A stretch of DNA of 64,000 nt, from positions 1 to 64,000 of the forward strand of contig NZ_SNYW01000013.1 of the NCBI RefSeq assembly GCF_004363235.1, in the 5' to 3' direction. Every line of letters begins with the position of its first letter. The stretch's first letter is position 1. The translations under genes were made by a program, and so were the position numbers. The DNA is from Dongia mobilis. Its GTDB lineage: Bacteria > Pseudomonadota > Alphaproteobacteria > Dongiales > Dongiaceae. Of the stretch, positions 49,879 through 58,983 are shown one piece after another. The notes under the pieces were generated by a model, which was given only the letters and a program-made list of their open reading frames with translations, did no database searches and was not told the DNA's origin.

Positions 49879-51045
49879 CTACTGTTTTTGGCAAAGGAGC
49901 AATCCGACGTAAGGATTTGTCACATCGACCGGAGCACCAGGTCCGAACGCGTTCGATGTAATTGCATTCCCGTGGTCAGATACAACCACGCGGCCGTAGT
50001 AGAAGCCCGCTTGATCACGGCTATTCATTAATCCGCCCGAAATCCCTGTGCGAGTAGATGCCTCGCCTGTGTTGGTCAGCGGCAAGACGTGCGCGTGCGG
50101 AGGGAGGTTGTTTGCTGTTAGCGACACTACCTGAGAGCCGCCTTGAGCCAGGAGAGACACATTGGGTAGCCCGCTGCCAGCACTTCCGACACCGACAATG
50201 GTTCGCCCTATGCCCTCTGCGAATGGTTGCCAGCCCTTCGGACACGCTGCGGCATTGAAGGCCATGACCGCATTCTGAGGCACGTAATACTCGCGGATCG
50301 AAGGCAACAATGGGTCGATCTGCTCTACAAAGGAGATTAGAAGGCTATTGCCTGCGAGGTAGATTGCTAATGACCCGGGCTTATATCGATGGAACGATTG
50401 GCCGTCCTGCTCGATAGTTTCAGGTTCATCACGCCAACAATCAACAGTGATCCCCCTATTGGTCAGCAATCCGCCCTCCGCGGTTTGCGTTTCGATGATC
50501 TCGTCTTTGCTTCGGAAGGCCCTATAGCCGCACGTGTATCCGTGCGGGGATACGCCGCCGAACGCGATTCCTGAGCCGGCGCCAGTGTACTTCAGATTGA
50601 CCAGTACGTGCCTTTGGTTGCCATCGGTCAGAATGGGGTCGATATCCACTTCCTTGTTAGCAGTGCAGGTTTCCCAAGCCCTTACGGCGGCATCGTTTAT
50701 AGTACGGACTTCCTGGTACTGGTCCGTTTGATCACTGCTCGAACTCCGATTAGTCTGACACCACTCGTCCAGTTTGGTTTTTCGGAGATCATCTGACATT
50801 GAACCGTCACCCGAGCCGTACCCGAAGACTTCGACGTCAATCTGCCCCTTCTTGCTGCTGTCAAATGTCTCGTACTGTTTGCGGCAATACTTGTCGTAGA
50901 GGAATGCGGTACGGTCATAAGAGTACTTACTGACCGATATGTTGTAGAGCCCATGCTGGAGCAAAGCATCGCAGTTGCCGGCCGCGAAAGCTGTACCTGG
51001 GGCCGCGAGCATCGAGACTACGAGGATGGCTCGGAGAGAAGGCAT
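49879..51045 (-). CDS. Secreted protein with C-terminal phage tail-collar-like domain
   Basis: ATG 51045 follows GGAGG and starts a signal peptide (PSLRAILVVSMLAAPGTAFA). The 388-residue product has an N-terminal region of about 250 residues with paired cysteines (NCDALLQHGLYNISVSKYSY, DKYC, EWC, CTANK). A C-terminal collar-like domain follows (AACPKGWQPFAEGIGRTIVG, LPPHAHVLP, TNPYVGLLLCQK), as in phage tail-collar and microcystin-dependent-type proteins. Those normally sit at phage fibre ends and have no signal peptide, so this fusion on an exported protein is unusual. It may bind surfaces or glycans outside the cell. Confidence 0.65.
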   Translation of the reverse strand: MPSLRAILVVSMLAAPGTAFAAGNCDALLQHGLYNISVSKYSYDRTAFLYDKYCRKQYETFDSSKKGQIDVEVFGYGSGDGSMSDDLRKTKLDEWCQTNRSSSSDQTDQYQEVRTINDAAVRAWETCTANKEVDIDPILTDGNQRHVLVNLKYTGAGSGIAFGGVSPHGYTCGYRAFRSKDEIIETQTAEGGLLTNRGITVDCWRDEPETIEQDGQSFHRYKPGSLAIYLAGNSLLISFVEQIDPLLPSIREYYVPQNAVMAFNAAACPKGWQPFAEGIGRTIVGVGSAGSGLPNVSLLAQGGSQVVSLTANNLPPHAHVLPLTNTGEASTRTGISGGLMNSRDQAGFYYGRVVVSDHGNAITSNAFGPGAPVDVTNPYVGLLLCQKQ

Positions 51046-51542
51046 CGGATCCTCCACCTGCTATCAAAAATCTGAGATAAGGAAAGATACAACTCTAAGG
51101 TAATGTAAATATGTTGTTCGCGCGTGTAAATAGATGAACCGAAAAGTAAGGTGGATGGTTGGACTCTGACCCAGACTAGCGCAATAGTCGTAGTGCTGAG
51201 ACCGCTCGCGTTGGTGGGAAAAATGGATGCTGCCAGTTTCAAGAAAAAAAGCGTTACCCAGGTAATTGCCCGGGGGCCGATTTCAGCCCATCGGCTGTGC
51301 TGCCAAGCTGGGCACCGTCGCGCCAGGGCCTTATTTGGGAGAAAGATTGGGGCACTTCGATGGGCCAGCCAGGTAAGCCATTGATTTAATGGCGTCCCCA
51401 AAGGGAGTTGGCCGATACAGCGCATTATCGAGGAAGCCACAAATGTGGACTTATCGATTACAAATCAATAAATTAACTCACATCTTATAGCCGAGCGCTG
51501 CGCTTTCCCTGGTCACCCCTCCCCGGACAGTGTGGGGCGTTT

Positions 51543-51591
51543 GGTTTTGGTCTCATCTTCACTCCTGCGTCGTTACGACGAGACCAAAACC
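51543..51591. repeat. 12-bp perfect inverted repeat
   Basis: GGTTTTGGTCTC at 51543-51554 is repeated inverted at 51580-51591, with 25 bases between and partial extension of the stem inward. It may be an element end, a recombination site or a terminator without a U-run. Confidence 0.8.
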
Positions 51592-51683
51592 CTCCGTTCC
51601 TCAAGCCCTGCTATGTGTCTCATGGCTGCTGACGCCGGACACGCATATTGATAGTTTGCCATCAACTTGGGAGGCTAAGCACC

Positions 51684-51724
51684 TTGATCCATATCAAAGC
51701 GTGGGCAGCTTAACCTGCTACAAA
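51684..51724 (+). promoter_or_regulatory. FNR/Anr-type box with class II promoter spacing
   Basis: TTGAT-CCAT-ATCAA (51684-51697) is a perfect FNR consensus. TACAAA at 51719-51724 suits a -10 hexamer. A start near 51732 would place the box centre at about -41.5, the class II position. The metal-island genes follow from 51767. Confidence 0.65.
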
Positions 51725-51766
51725 TTAACCTGCTCTAGTCAAATAGCGGCGGGAAAAGGGCGTCGA

Positions 51767-52177
51767 GTGCAGGCGGACATAGGATACCAGCGCCTAACGA
51801 CCTCGAAGGTTCGGACCTCGGGCCAGTGGCTTTGCCTCGTGCTGATTTTTGCGCTTGTACTGTCGACGTCCAGCTTCATTCATGCTCCCGTGGAGACCCA
51901 CGCCGCTGTTGCAGCGTCTCTTTCGCACGATGTCAATTTCAATTCCCTCGATCCTGGCGCCGATAGCGAGCCATGCGACTCCGAGCATGATGGCCGGTCT
52001 CATGACGCTACTTGCAGCACGGCTGGTGGATGTTCTTTCTGCGTCCCGATGCTGACGACCATGGTCTTGATGACGCCGCTGACCACGGAGCTACGCCCGG
52101 CCCTGCCTGATGCATTTCATCGCAGTCGTGTGCCGACAACACTGTTCCGCCCACCGATTCTCTCCGCGAACGCCTGA
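51767..52177 (+). CDS. Small exported/membrane protein with His/Cys-rich segment, metal island
   Basis: GTG 51767 was chosen because GGGAAAAGGG lies just before it and the FNR-type promoter ends upstream. The 136-residue product has an N-terminal hydrophobic helix (WLCLVLIFALVLSTSSFIHA), then an acidic, His/Cys-rich part (CDSEHDGRSHDATCSTAGGC, followed by SFCVP) and a hydrophobic patch (MLTTMVLMTPLTTELRP). It resembles the small metal-island proteins of the DUF2946/CopL kind, but I cannot assign a family. First gene in line with the copper genes. Confidence 0.55.
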   Translation: MQADIGYQRLTTSKVRTSGQWLCLVLIFALVLSTSSFIHAPVETHAAVAASLSHDVNFNSLDPGADSEPCDSEHDGRSHDATCSTAGGCSFCVPMLTTMVLMTPLTTELRPALPDAFHRSRVPTTLFRPPILSANA

Positions 52178-52417
52178 TCCCGAGCGCCGTTTTCGGTGCC
52201 TTGGGATGGATCCGTTGGCCAACTTGGTACAACCAGATCTTCTCACATTCCAAAGATAGCTTCTGTCGGCGACATCAAGTGTGTCGCTCCCCCTCAAGCA
52301 TCTCTGGACGAGAACACGGGCAATCGAGCGCAACGCTGCTATCACCCCGTCAAATGACAAATGGCGTGATGACGGCCCTCCGACAGCGCGATTTAGCCCC
52401 AGCCAAAGGTTATCACA

Positions 52418-53548
52418 ATGAAGAAGATCCCATCAGATTCTTTGGGCAGCAAAGCGGTGACGCTTCGGTTGCCGATCGAGCGATCGCGCCAATTTTGGCT
52501 GACCGTACTTGCCGCAACTTTCCTAACGATTTCAGGCGTTACCGTCGCGCAGACGCAAATTACGCACTGGAAGGCAGGCACGTTTGTCTATACTGCGGAC
52601 GAACACGGCAACTCGATCAGCGCCATCGACCTCGCGACTGGTAGCGTCACAACGACCCCAGTCCCTATTTCTCCGCACAATGTACAGATTACCGCCGACG
52701 GCAGCCGAATTCTGGCCGTTGGCGAACCGGCTGCGGATGGGCATGGGCATGGGCACGGTGGTACTGACGAGGGACACGGCGCAACAGAGGCCAAAGGATT
52801 CCTGCTGGTTTTCGATGCAACAGCACTCGGACTCGAGCCGATCGCTAAAATTCCCGTCGGTACACATCCTGCCCATGTCGTCGTCGAGCAGAGCGGCGCG
52901 CGCGCCTTTGTTACGAACGCCGGTGACAACTCCGTCAGCGTGATCGATCTAGCCACCAAGGCTCTAATCGCCAACATCGATACCGGCCGCTACCCACACG
53001 GTATTCGAATGAGTCCCGACGGGCGCGAGATCTATGTCGCAAATGTCGAGGACGGTACGCTATCCGTGATCGATGCAAAGGGCCTCACCGAAATTGCGCG
53101 GATCCCTGTGGGAAACACGCCAGTGCAGGTGGGGTTCACGCCAGACGGAAGCTGGGTCTATGTCTCCCTGCGAGAGGAAAACAGGGTGGCGGTGGTCGAC
53201 ACGTCTACGCGGAATCTGATCGGGTCGATCGAGGTTGGTCGAAACCCCATCCAGGTTTACGCAACGCCCGACGGACGATCTGTCTACGTTGCGAACCAAG
53301 GCAGCGCCGACGAGCCGGCCGACACAGTGTCGGTGATCGATGTGGCGAGCAGAACGGTCGTCAACACAATCCGGACAGGCATGGGCGCGCATGGTGTCGT
53401 TGTCGCCGACGACAGCGATTGGGCGTTTGTCACTAACATCATGGATGGAACGGTATCCGCCATCGAAGTGGCGACAGGAAATGTGATCGCGTCCTTCCCT
53501 GTTGGGCGCGGGCCCAACGGCATTACCTATCGGTCACCGAAGCAGTAG
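52418..53548 (+). CDS. Exported YVTN beta-propeller protein with His-rich loop
   Basis: A 376-residue protein with a signal/anchor helix (FWLTVLAATFLTISGVTVAQ, about 27-46). Seven-bladed YVTN-type repeats follow (GARAFVTNAGDNSVSVIDLA, REIYVANVEDGTLSVIDAKG, RSVYVANQGSADEPADTVSV). Between blades 1 and 2 is a His/Gly insertion (DGHGHGHGGTDEGHG) fit to bind metal. Propellers of this sort occur in the periplasm beside copper-resistance systems and cytochrome cd1-type genes. It is downstream of the FNR box and upstream of DUF2933. It probably helps hold or sense copper; there is no sign of heme-binding. Confidence 0.82.
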   Translation: MKKIPSDSLGSKAVTLRLPIERSRQFWLTVLAATFLTISGVTVAQTQITHWKAGTFVYTADEHGNSISAIDLATGSVTTTPVPISPHNVQITADGSRILAVGEPAADGHGHGHGGTDEGHGATEAKGFLLVFDATALGLEPIAKIPVGTHPAHVVVEQSGARAFVTNAGDNSVSVIDLATKALIANIDTGRYPHGIRMSPDGREIYVANVEDGTLSVIDAKGLTEIARIPVGNTPVQVGFTPDGSWVYVSLREENRVAVVDTSTRNLIGSIEVGRNPIQVYATPDGRSVYVANQGSADEPADTVSVIDVASRTVVNTIRTGMGAHGVVVADDSDWAFVTNIMDGTVSAIEVATGNVIASFPVGRGPNGITYRSPKQ

Positions 53549-53584
53549 CTGTTTCTCCAGAAAATCTCGAGGGAAATTGATGCC

Positions 53585-53827
53585 ATGGTACATCACCACG
53601 ACAATTCGCCCGACCCGAAACGCGATGAGGGCGTACGGAGAACATTCCTGCGGACCCCAGCTGGGCTCGCGCTCTGCCTATTCCTCGCAATCGGGGGCGT
53701 GCTTCTCTGGCTGGATCACCAGGCCCATATTCTCGGCGTTTTGCCTCTTTTCCTGCCGCTACTGATCTGCCTCGGTATGCATTTTTTCATGCATCGAGGA
53801 CACGGTGGAGGGCACCATGAACAGTGA
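53585..53827 (+). CDS. DUF2933-domain small membrane protein
   Basis: An 80-residue protein with two short membrane helices (GLALCLFLAIGGVLLWLDHQ, then LPLFLPLLICLGMHFFMH) and His-rich ends (VHHHDN; RGHGGGHHEQ). The layout is that of DUF2933, common in copper and other heavy-metal islands. It overlaps the methyltransferase-like gene start (53817) by 11 bases. Confidence 0.82.
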   Translation: MVHHHDNSPDPKRDEGVRRTFLRTPAGLALCLFLAIGGVLLWLDHQAHILGVLPLFLPLLICLGMHFFMHRGHGGGHHEQ

Positions 53828-54329
53828 CGCCCCTGCATATGGGCTGTGGCTGCTGGCGGTCGTCAATGCAGGCCTCTTCATCCTGTTTGCCTTCAGTTTC
53901 TTCAAGCCAAGAACCGCGCGCGACTGGAGGACTCTGGGTGCTTTTTCCGCCTTTGTCGTAGCGCTTTTTGCCGAAATGTACGGCTTTCCCCTGACGCTCT
54001 ACTTGCTGGCCGGTTGGCTCGGCAGTCGCTTCCCCGCACTGGACCCCATGTCACACGATGCAGGTCATATCTGGCCCGCTGTCTTCGGCTGGTCTGCCGA
54101 TCCTCATTGGTCGCCCTTCCATTTGCTGAGCTTCGTTCTCATCGGTGGCGGCTTCATCCTTGTCGCTAGTGCATGGCGGATCCTGCATGAAGCGCAGCGC
54201 AAAGGAAGATTGGCGACGACAGGCCCATATGCACATCTGCGCCACCCTCAGTACGGCGGCTTTGCACTCATCCTGATCGGCTTCTTCCTGCCACGCTTGA
54301 GTCGCCTCACAAAACGCAGAATACCGTGA
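53817..54329 (+). CDS. Isoprenylcysteine-methyltransferase-like membrane protein, C-terminally truncated
   Basis: ATG 53817 (MNSDAPAYGLWLLAVVNAGL) starts a 170-residue multi-pass protein of the ICMT/PEMT-like group that accompanies DUF2933 in copper islands. The conserved RLATTGPYAHLRHPQYGGFA motif (SAM-binding region) is present, but the expected following helix and the catalytic E/R region of the C-terminus are missing. After LILIGFFL the sequence changes to PRLSRLTKRRIP and stops. About 50 residues appear lost, probably by a deletion or frameshift. Activity is doubtful. Confidence 0.7.
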   Translation: MNSDAPAYGLWLLAVVNAGLFILFAFSFFKPRTARDWRTLGAFSAFVVALFAEMYGFPLTLYLLAGWLGSRFPALDPMSHDAGHIWPAVFGWSADPHWSPFHLLSFVLIGGGFILVASAWRILHEAQRKGRLATTGPYAHLRHPQYGGFALILIGFFLPRLSRLTKRRIP

Positions 54330-54373
54330 CGAAGCAGTCACCTAATCTCTCAATCTGACAAGGAGTAAGATCC

Positions 54374-55039
54374 ATGATGTCCAACAAGACCCTCTCAATC
54401 CTGTTTGGCGGGCTGCTCTTCATTGGCACGACAAGCACTGCTCTTTCGCAAACGGATACGCAAGATCACGATGCACACCATCCAGAGGAACAGCAGCCCG
54501 GTCCAACCGCGCCACCGGCGGGCGCCACATCTCCTTCGGGTATGCCAGGCAATATGCCCGGCATGGGCATGATGACGCCGGAGATGATGCAGATGATGCA
54601 ACGGATGATGGGTCAGGGTGGAATGCCCGGCATGATGGGAGGTATGCCTGACCAGTCGATGCCGGGCGGTGGCATGGGTTCCGGCATGATGGGCCCGAGT
54701 ATGATGGGACAGATGTCGACGATGGACGGCATGATGATGTGTCCGATGATGCGTATGATGACGACTGGTCAAGCAGCAAAGAGTATGCTTGGCACAATGG
54801 AAAACCATGGCAACCTCATCGGAACTCCGCTCAGTGCACCAGTGCAAATCACCGAGGCTCAGGTCCGCGCTTTGCTGGAGCAAGATCTGATCCGCCTCGG
54901 CAATCCGCGCCTGAAGCTGGGGGAGGTAGCCGGTGCTGCCGATGGCAGCATCACTGCCGAGATTGTGACCCTGGACGGCTCTTTGGTCCAGAAGCTCGCC
55001 TTCAACCGCTATCCCGGTCTGGTACGCCAGATCGAGTGA
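54374..55039 (+). CDS. Met-rich periplasmic copper-binding-like protein
   Basis: A 221-residue exported protein (KTLSILFGGLLFIGTTSTAL signal). The middle is very Met/Gly-rich (MPGMGMMTPEMMQMMQRMMG; further MxxM units to about residue 135), typical of Cu(I)-binding periplasmic proteins. The C-terminal 70 residues are a folded-looking domain (PVQITEAQVRALLEQDLIRL). It lies just upstream of the CPH-type P-type ATPase and is likely to pass metal to or from it, or buffer it. RBS AAGGAG before the ATG. Confidence 0.8.
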   Translation: MMSNKTLSILFGGLLFIGTTSTALSQTDTQDHDAHHPEEQQPGPTAPPAGATSPSGMPGNMPGMGMMTPEMMQMMQRMMGQGGMPGMMGGMPDQSMPGGGMGSGMMGPSMMGQMSTMDGMMMCPMMRMMTTGQAAKSMLGTMENHGNLIGTPLSAPVQITEAQVRALLEQDLIRLGNPRLKLGEVAGAADGSITAEIVTLDGSLVQKLAFNRYPGLVRQIE

Positions 55040-55170
55040 GGGTATCGAACGTTTTCTCACGGTAGCCGTGACGACCGTGAGCAGGTAGGTGATGCCGAAA
55101 GCAGCTTCCAACTTTCGTTGGATTGGTACGCCAGTCCGAGCCGCAACCGGCCAGAGCAGGACAAGGCAGA

Positions 55171-57285
55171 ATGACAACAGAGCGACCACACGCCCATTCC
55201 AGTGATCACGGTCATGATCTACCTGGCACAGAAATCCCGCATCCCGGATCAAACGCTGGAGCGAAGGTAGTATCGGCCGGCAGTCCCGCTAACTCTGAAC
55301 ACGCAGGACATGCCGGGCATGATCATGGTGAGATGGTCGCCGATTTTCGGCGCCGCTTCTGGGTGGCCTTGATACTAACACCACCGGTTCTCCTGCTTTC
55401 GCCCATGATTCAGCACTGGTTCGGTATAGCTGAAGCACTGTCTTTTCCGGGAGATCGCTATCTTCTTTTCGCGCTTTCCACCATTGCCTATGCCTATGGT
55501 GGGTGGCCGTTCCTGACGGGCTTCATCGCGGAACTGCGCAAAGGCCAGCCCGGCATGATGTCGTTGATTGCCCTCGCGATCTCGGCAGCCTACTTGTTTT
55601 CTGCCGCTGTCACATTCGGTTTCCCGGGCGAGGAATTGTACTGGGAACTGGTAACCTTGATCCTCATCATGTTGCTCGGCCATTGGGTCGAGATGCGCTC
55701 GGTGATGGGCGCCTCGCGGGCGCTGGAGGAGCTTGTCAGACTCCTGCCCGACAGTGCGACCAGAATCGATGCGGATGGCTCGACGCACGAAGTTGCGATC
55801 GCAGCCCTACTACCTGGAGATCGCGTTCTGGTGCGCCCCGGCGCAAAAGTGCCTGTGGACGGCAAGATCATCGAGGGTTCGTCGGGGTTCAACGAAGCGA
55901 TGTTGACTGGCGAATCCCGGCCGGTCTCAAAGACCGTTGGTGCAACCGCAATCGGTGGCGCGATCAACGGCGCCAATGCCGTGACGATCCAAGTCACCGC
56001 CACTGGGGATGCAACCTATCTAGCTCAGGTCATCGACCTTGTGAAAAAGGCTCAGGCTACCCGGTCCCGCACCCAGGATATCGCCAACCAGGCGGCCTCA
56101 TGGCTAACTTATATCGCGCTCATAGTCGGGTTCGGCACACTCTTCTTCTGGTGGCTGGCACTCGATGCACCACCCGCATTTGCGATCGAACGGATGGTAA
56201 CGGTGATGGTCGTTGCCTGCCCTCATGCACTCGGCCTTGCAGTCCCGCTTGTCGTGGCGGTCAGCACCTCGCTTTCGGCCGGCAATGGACTCCTGATCCG
56301 GGACCGCGCCGCCTTTGAGCGAGCCCGAAATCTCGACGCCGTAATATTCGACAAGACCGGAACACTGACCGAGGGCCGATTTGGTGTCAGTGACATTGTG
56401 CTGCTGAACGTTGGCGACGAGAACGAAGAACTCGCCTATGCGGCCGCGGCCGAAAGCCAGTCCGAACATCCCATTGCCAATGGGATCGTTGCCAAGGCGA
56501 AGAGCCGCAACCTCGCTGTCCCCAAGGCCGCAGAGGTGAGCAATATCACCGGAGAAGGCATCGTCGCGCGGGTTGAAGGCCAGGACGTTCGCATCGTCAG
56601 CCCCGGACACCTCGCTCGGCAGGGCCAACCCATTACCCATGACAGCCTCAGGCGACTGGAGGAACAGGGCAAGACTGTTGTCGTTCTGGTTCGCGATGGC
56701 GTACCTCGCGCACTTCTGGCGCTGGCCGACATTGTTCGCCCGGAATCGAAGGAAGCAATCGCCGAACTCAAATCCCTCGGCATCACCTCTATCATGCTCA
56801 CCGGCGATGCCCAGGGGGTCGCCAGGGCGGTGTCTGAGGAGCTCGGCATTGTCGAGTATTTTGCCGAGGTGCTGCCCGACCAGAAGTCTCGGAAGATCGA
56901 GGAGTTGCAAGCCCGGGGGCTTTCCGTCGCCATGGTTGGCGATGGCGTGAACGACGCCCCTGCCCTGGTGGTCGCCGATCTGGGGATTGCGATCGGTGCT
57001 GGTACCGACGTCGCCGTTGAGTCCGCCGACGTCGTGCTGGTGCGGAGCGATCCGCGCGATGTCGCCGCGATCCTTGGGCTCTCTCGCGCCACATATCGAA
57101 AGATGGTGCAGAATCTGATTTGGGCAACTGCCTATAATGCGATCGCTGTGCCAATGGCGGCAGGGATCACTTTTGGGACCGGATTCATGATGACGCCCGC
57201 TGTGGCAGCCGTCTTCATGTCGGCCAGCACTGTCATCGTCGCCATCAACGCCCAGTTTCTGCGCTCCTACAGGCGGCGCAGTTAG
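55171..57285 (+). CDS. copB: CPH-type P1B heavy-metal ATPase (CopB-like copper exporter)
   Basis: A 704-residue P-type ATPase from ATG 55171. The His-rich N-terminus ([21 protein letters not shown]) replaces the CxxC metal domains. The membrane metal site is Cys350-Pro351-His352 ([13 protein letters not shown]), the mark of the P1B-3 (CopB) group, matched by [13 protein letters not shown] in the last helices. The actuator TGES is in [12 protein letters not shown], the phosphorylated Asp394 is in DKTGTLTEG, and the hinge is [10 protein letters not shown]. It pumps copper (or silver) out of the cytoplasm. Membrane topology of eight helices appears complete. Confidence 0.92.
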   Translation: MTTERPHAHSSDHGHDLPGTEIPHPGSNAGAKVVSAGSPANSEHAGHAGHDHGEMVADFRRRFWVALILTPPVLLLSPMIQHWFGIAEALSFPGDRYLLFALSTIAYAYGGWPFLTGFIAELRKGQPGMMSLIALAISAAYLFSAAVTFGFPGEELYWELVTLILIMLLGHWVEMRSVMGASRALEELVRLLPDSATRIDADGSTHEVAIAALLPGDRVLVRPGAKVPVDGKIIEGSSGFNEAMLTGESRPVSKTVGATAIGGAINGANAVTIQVTATGDATYLAQVIDLVKKAQATRSRTQDIANQAASWLTYIALIVGFGTLFFWWLALDAPPAFAIERMVTVMVVACPHALGLAVPLVVAVSTSLSAGNGLLIRDRAAFERARNLDAVIFDKTGTLTEGRFGVSDIVLLNVGDENEELAYAAAAESQSEHPIANGIVAKAKSRNLAVPKAAEVSNITGEGIVARVEGQDVRIVSPGHLARQGQPITHDSLRRLEEQGKTVVVLVRDGVPRALLALADIVRPESKEAIAELKSLGITSIMLTGDAQGVARAVSEELGIVEYFAEVLPDQKSRKIEELQARGLSVAMVGDGVNDAPALVVADLGIAIGAGTDVAVESADVVLVRSDPRDVAAILGLSRATYRKMVQNLIWATAYNAIAVPMAAGITFGTGFMMTPAVAAVFMSASTVIVAINAQFLRSYRRRS

Positions 57286-57356
57286 CTGCCAATGTTCAAT
57301 CGGGCCCAATCTTATCCATCATGGCATAGCGATAGACAGTACCAAAAACCAGAATC

Positions 57357-57647
57357 TCACTCCGTCACGAAGGCGCGCAGTGTTCCATCCTGGATGACGT
57401 AGAACACGAAAGGTTCGGTCTTCTCGCCACTCATGCCTAGCGACCCTGCGGGCATGCCTGGCAGTGAAATCCCGTTGATCATCGGTCGATCGGCAAGGAG
57501 CTTCCTCATCGCCGCTGCGGGAGAATTTCCTTCGATGACTTCACCGGTGGCCAGAATCGTGTGACACCCAGCCATCGGGTCCGGGACGCCGTACTTCGCC
57601 CTGACCGCGCCGAGGTCGGCCGACTCCTCGAACCCGGCTGAAGCCAT
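57357..57647 (-). pseudogene. DUF411-family metal-related protein lacking its N-terminus
   Basis: The 96-residue product has the DUF411 core: GFEESADLGAVRAKYGVPDP, AGCHTILATGEVIEGNSP and PMINGISLPGMPAGSLGMSG. Normal family members begin with a signal peptide and a CGCCxxW metal motif, absent here; upstream of ATG 57647 the frame meets a stop and DNA of a different nature. It is thus a 5'-truncated remnant, or a short cytosolic variant. It is convergent with the ATPase gene and belongs to the copper island by theme. Confidence 0.75.
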
Positions 57648-58072
57648 GCATTTGATTCGAGGGGTTGATCGACCGGATCATTTTACGACCAACCGAGATA
57701 GGGCGCGGGATGGAAGCCGAAACAGTCGGACAGATAGCCGCACTTGCCGCGATCGGAAGAAGCGCCGACAGAATTGCGCCGATTGGAAGGACCGGCCCGG
57801 GATGTACTGTATCGATGGCGTCCCAGCGGTGATGAAACTGATAACTGGATGCTGGTCGCTGCGATTTGTTGATGGCAGCACCAAGCTATCGATGCAACGA
57901 CATCCAAATTCGCATGGGTGGCTGAAATGCGGCCACGTCAGCGGAACCAGTCGTGTCGAAATCATGCGTCCTTCCTTGCTATCTTGCGCTTGACGGCAAT
58001 GAAAATTGCAGTTAATACTTCTTCTGCAATGATAATTGCCCGAGAAAATCCGGGCTGCTGGGGAGGCTGGCC
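57648..58072. other. Gene-free junction region with dispersed repeat
   Basis: No gene is supported. It contains the 33-bp repeat copy at 57816-57848 and the promoter side of the RpiR regulator. The truncated DUF411 start abuts it, so it marks the right edge of the copper island. Confidence 0.5.
57816..57848 (+). repeat. 33-bp dispersed repeat, copy 2
   Basis: Identical to 8870-8902 in the same orientation. Lies next to the truncated DUF411 gene, in keeping with an insertion or rearrangement scar. Confidence 0.8.
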
Positions 58073-58909
58073 TTGGATTTCCTGGAGCGGCTGACGGGGA
58101 CAGCGGTGAAATTGACCGCCACGGACCAGAAGATCATCCGGGCGCTGCTCGATCACCGCGACGAGACCATGTTTCTCTCCGGGCCCCAGCTCGCCGAGCG
58201 CCTCGCGGTACATGAGGCGGCGGCGACGCGTCTTGCCCAGAAGCTCGGCTACAAGGGCTATCCGGAGCTCCGCGCGCAATTGCAGCGCGAGGCGATGGCA
58301 GGGCAGGACGCTGCCAACCGCATGCGCCGCTCGGTCTCGCAGGTCCAGGGCGGCGGCTATCTCGCCGATTTGATCGCGACCGAAATGACGGCGCTCGAGA
58401 ATTTGCAGCGTTGCGTCAGCCAGGAGGAAATTGACCAGGCGGCGGACGCGATCGTGGCCGCAAAGCGTATCTTCCTGTTCGCACAAGGGCATGCGCAATC
58501 GGTGGCCTCGTTTCTCCACCGTCGCCTCGACCGTTTCGGCATGACGACGATCGCGCTGACCGGGCGCGGCCGCGACGTTGCCGAACGCCTGGTGGGGTTG
58601 CGGTCGGGGGACCTCGTATTGGCGCTCGCCTTCCGCAAGCAGCCGCAGGGCTATGCGCCGCTGATGGAGCACGCGCGCGAAATAGGCGCCGCCTCCATAG
58701 TCATCTCGGATCTGGTCGGCGCCACGCTGGAGCCGCGCGCCGATCTGATGCTGGCCGCCCCGCGCGGCCGCTCGGGCAGCGAGTTCCAGACGCCGACTGT
58801 TCCCCTTGCCATCGTGAACGCGATCCTGCTCACCATCGCCGGCCGCCACGAACGCAAGATCATGCCGAACCTCGAACGTCTCTCCAGCCTGTTCGAGAGT
58901 TTCGAATAG
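58073..58909 (+). CDS. RpiR/MurR-family transcriptional regulator with SIS domain
   Basis: A 278-residue regulator starting at TTG 58073 behind GGGGAGG. The HTH_6 domain is at about 1-75 (MFLSGPQLAERLAVHEAAAT, then RLAQKLGYKGYPEL). The SIS sugar-phosphate-binding domain spans about 115-250 (AADAIVAAKRIFLFAQGHAQ, RLVGLRSGDLVLALAFRKQP). Such regulators respond to sugar phosphates. It heads the ABC operon, 74 bases before the binding-protein gene, with a small GCCCGG/CCGGGC hairpin between. A sugar-phosphate ligand supports the proposed role of the transporter. Confidence 0.88.
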   Translation: MDFLERLTGTAVKLTATDQKIIRALLDHRDETMFLSGPQLAERLAVHEAAATRLAQKLGYKGYPELRAQLQREAMAGQDAANRMRRSVSQVQGGGYLADLIATEMTALENLQRCVSQEEIDQAADAIVAAKRIFLFAQGHAQSVASFLHRRLDRFGMTTIALTGRGRDVAERLVGLRSGDLVLALAFRKQPQGYAPLMEHAREIGAASIVISDLVGATLEPRADLMLAAPRGRSGSEFQTPTVPLAIVNAILLTIAGRHERKIMPNLERLSSLFESFE

Positions 58910-58983
58910 CGGCAGCGATTTTCCCAGGATAAGCCCGGCGCAAAGACCGGGCGACTTTACCCATAATCCATCGGAGGAAACCC

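Larger units (their letters stand above)
51046..51766. other. Intergenic region with inverted repeat and FNR-type promoter
   Basis: No gene supported; the frame starting at 51530 has no ribosome site and is better read from GTG 51767. It contains a perfect 12-bp inverted repeat at 51543-51591 and an FNR-type box at 51684-51697. Confidence 0.55.
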
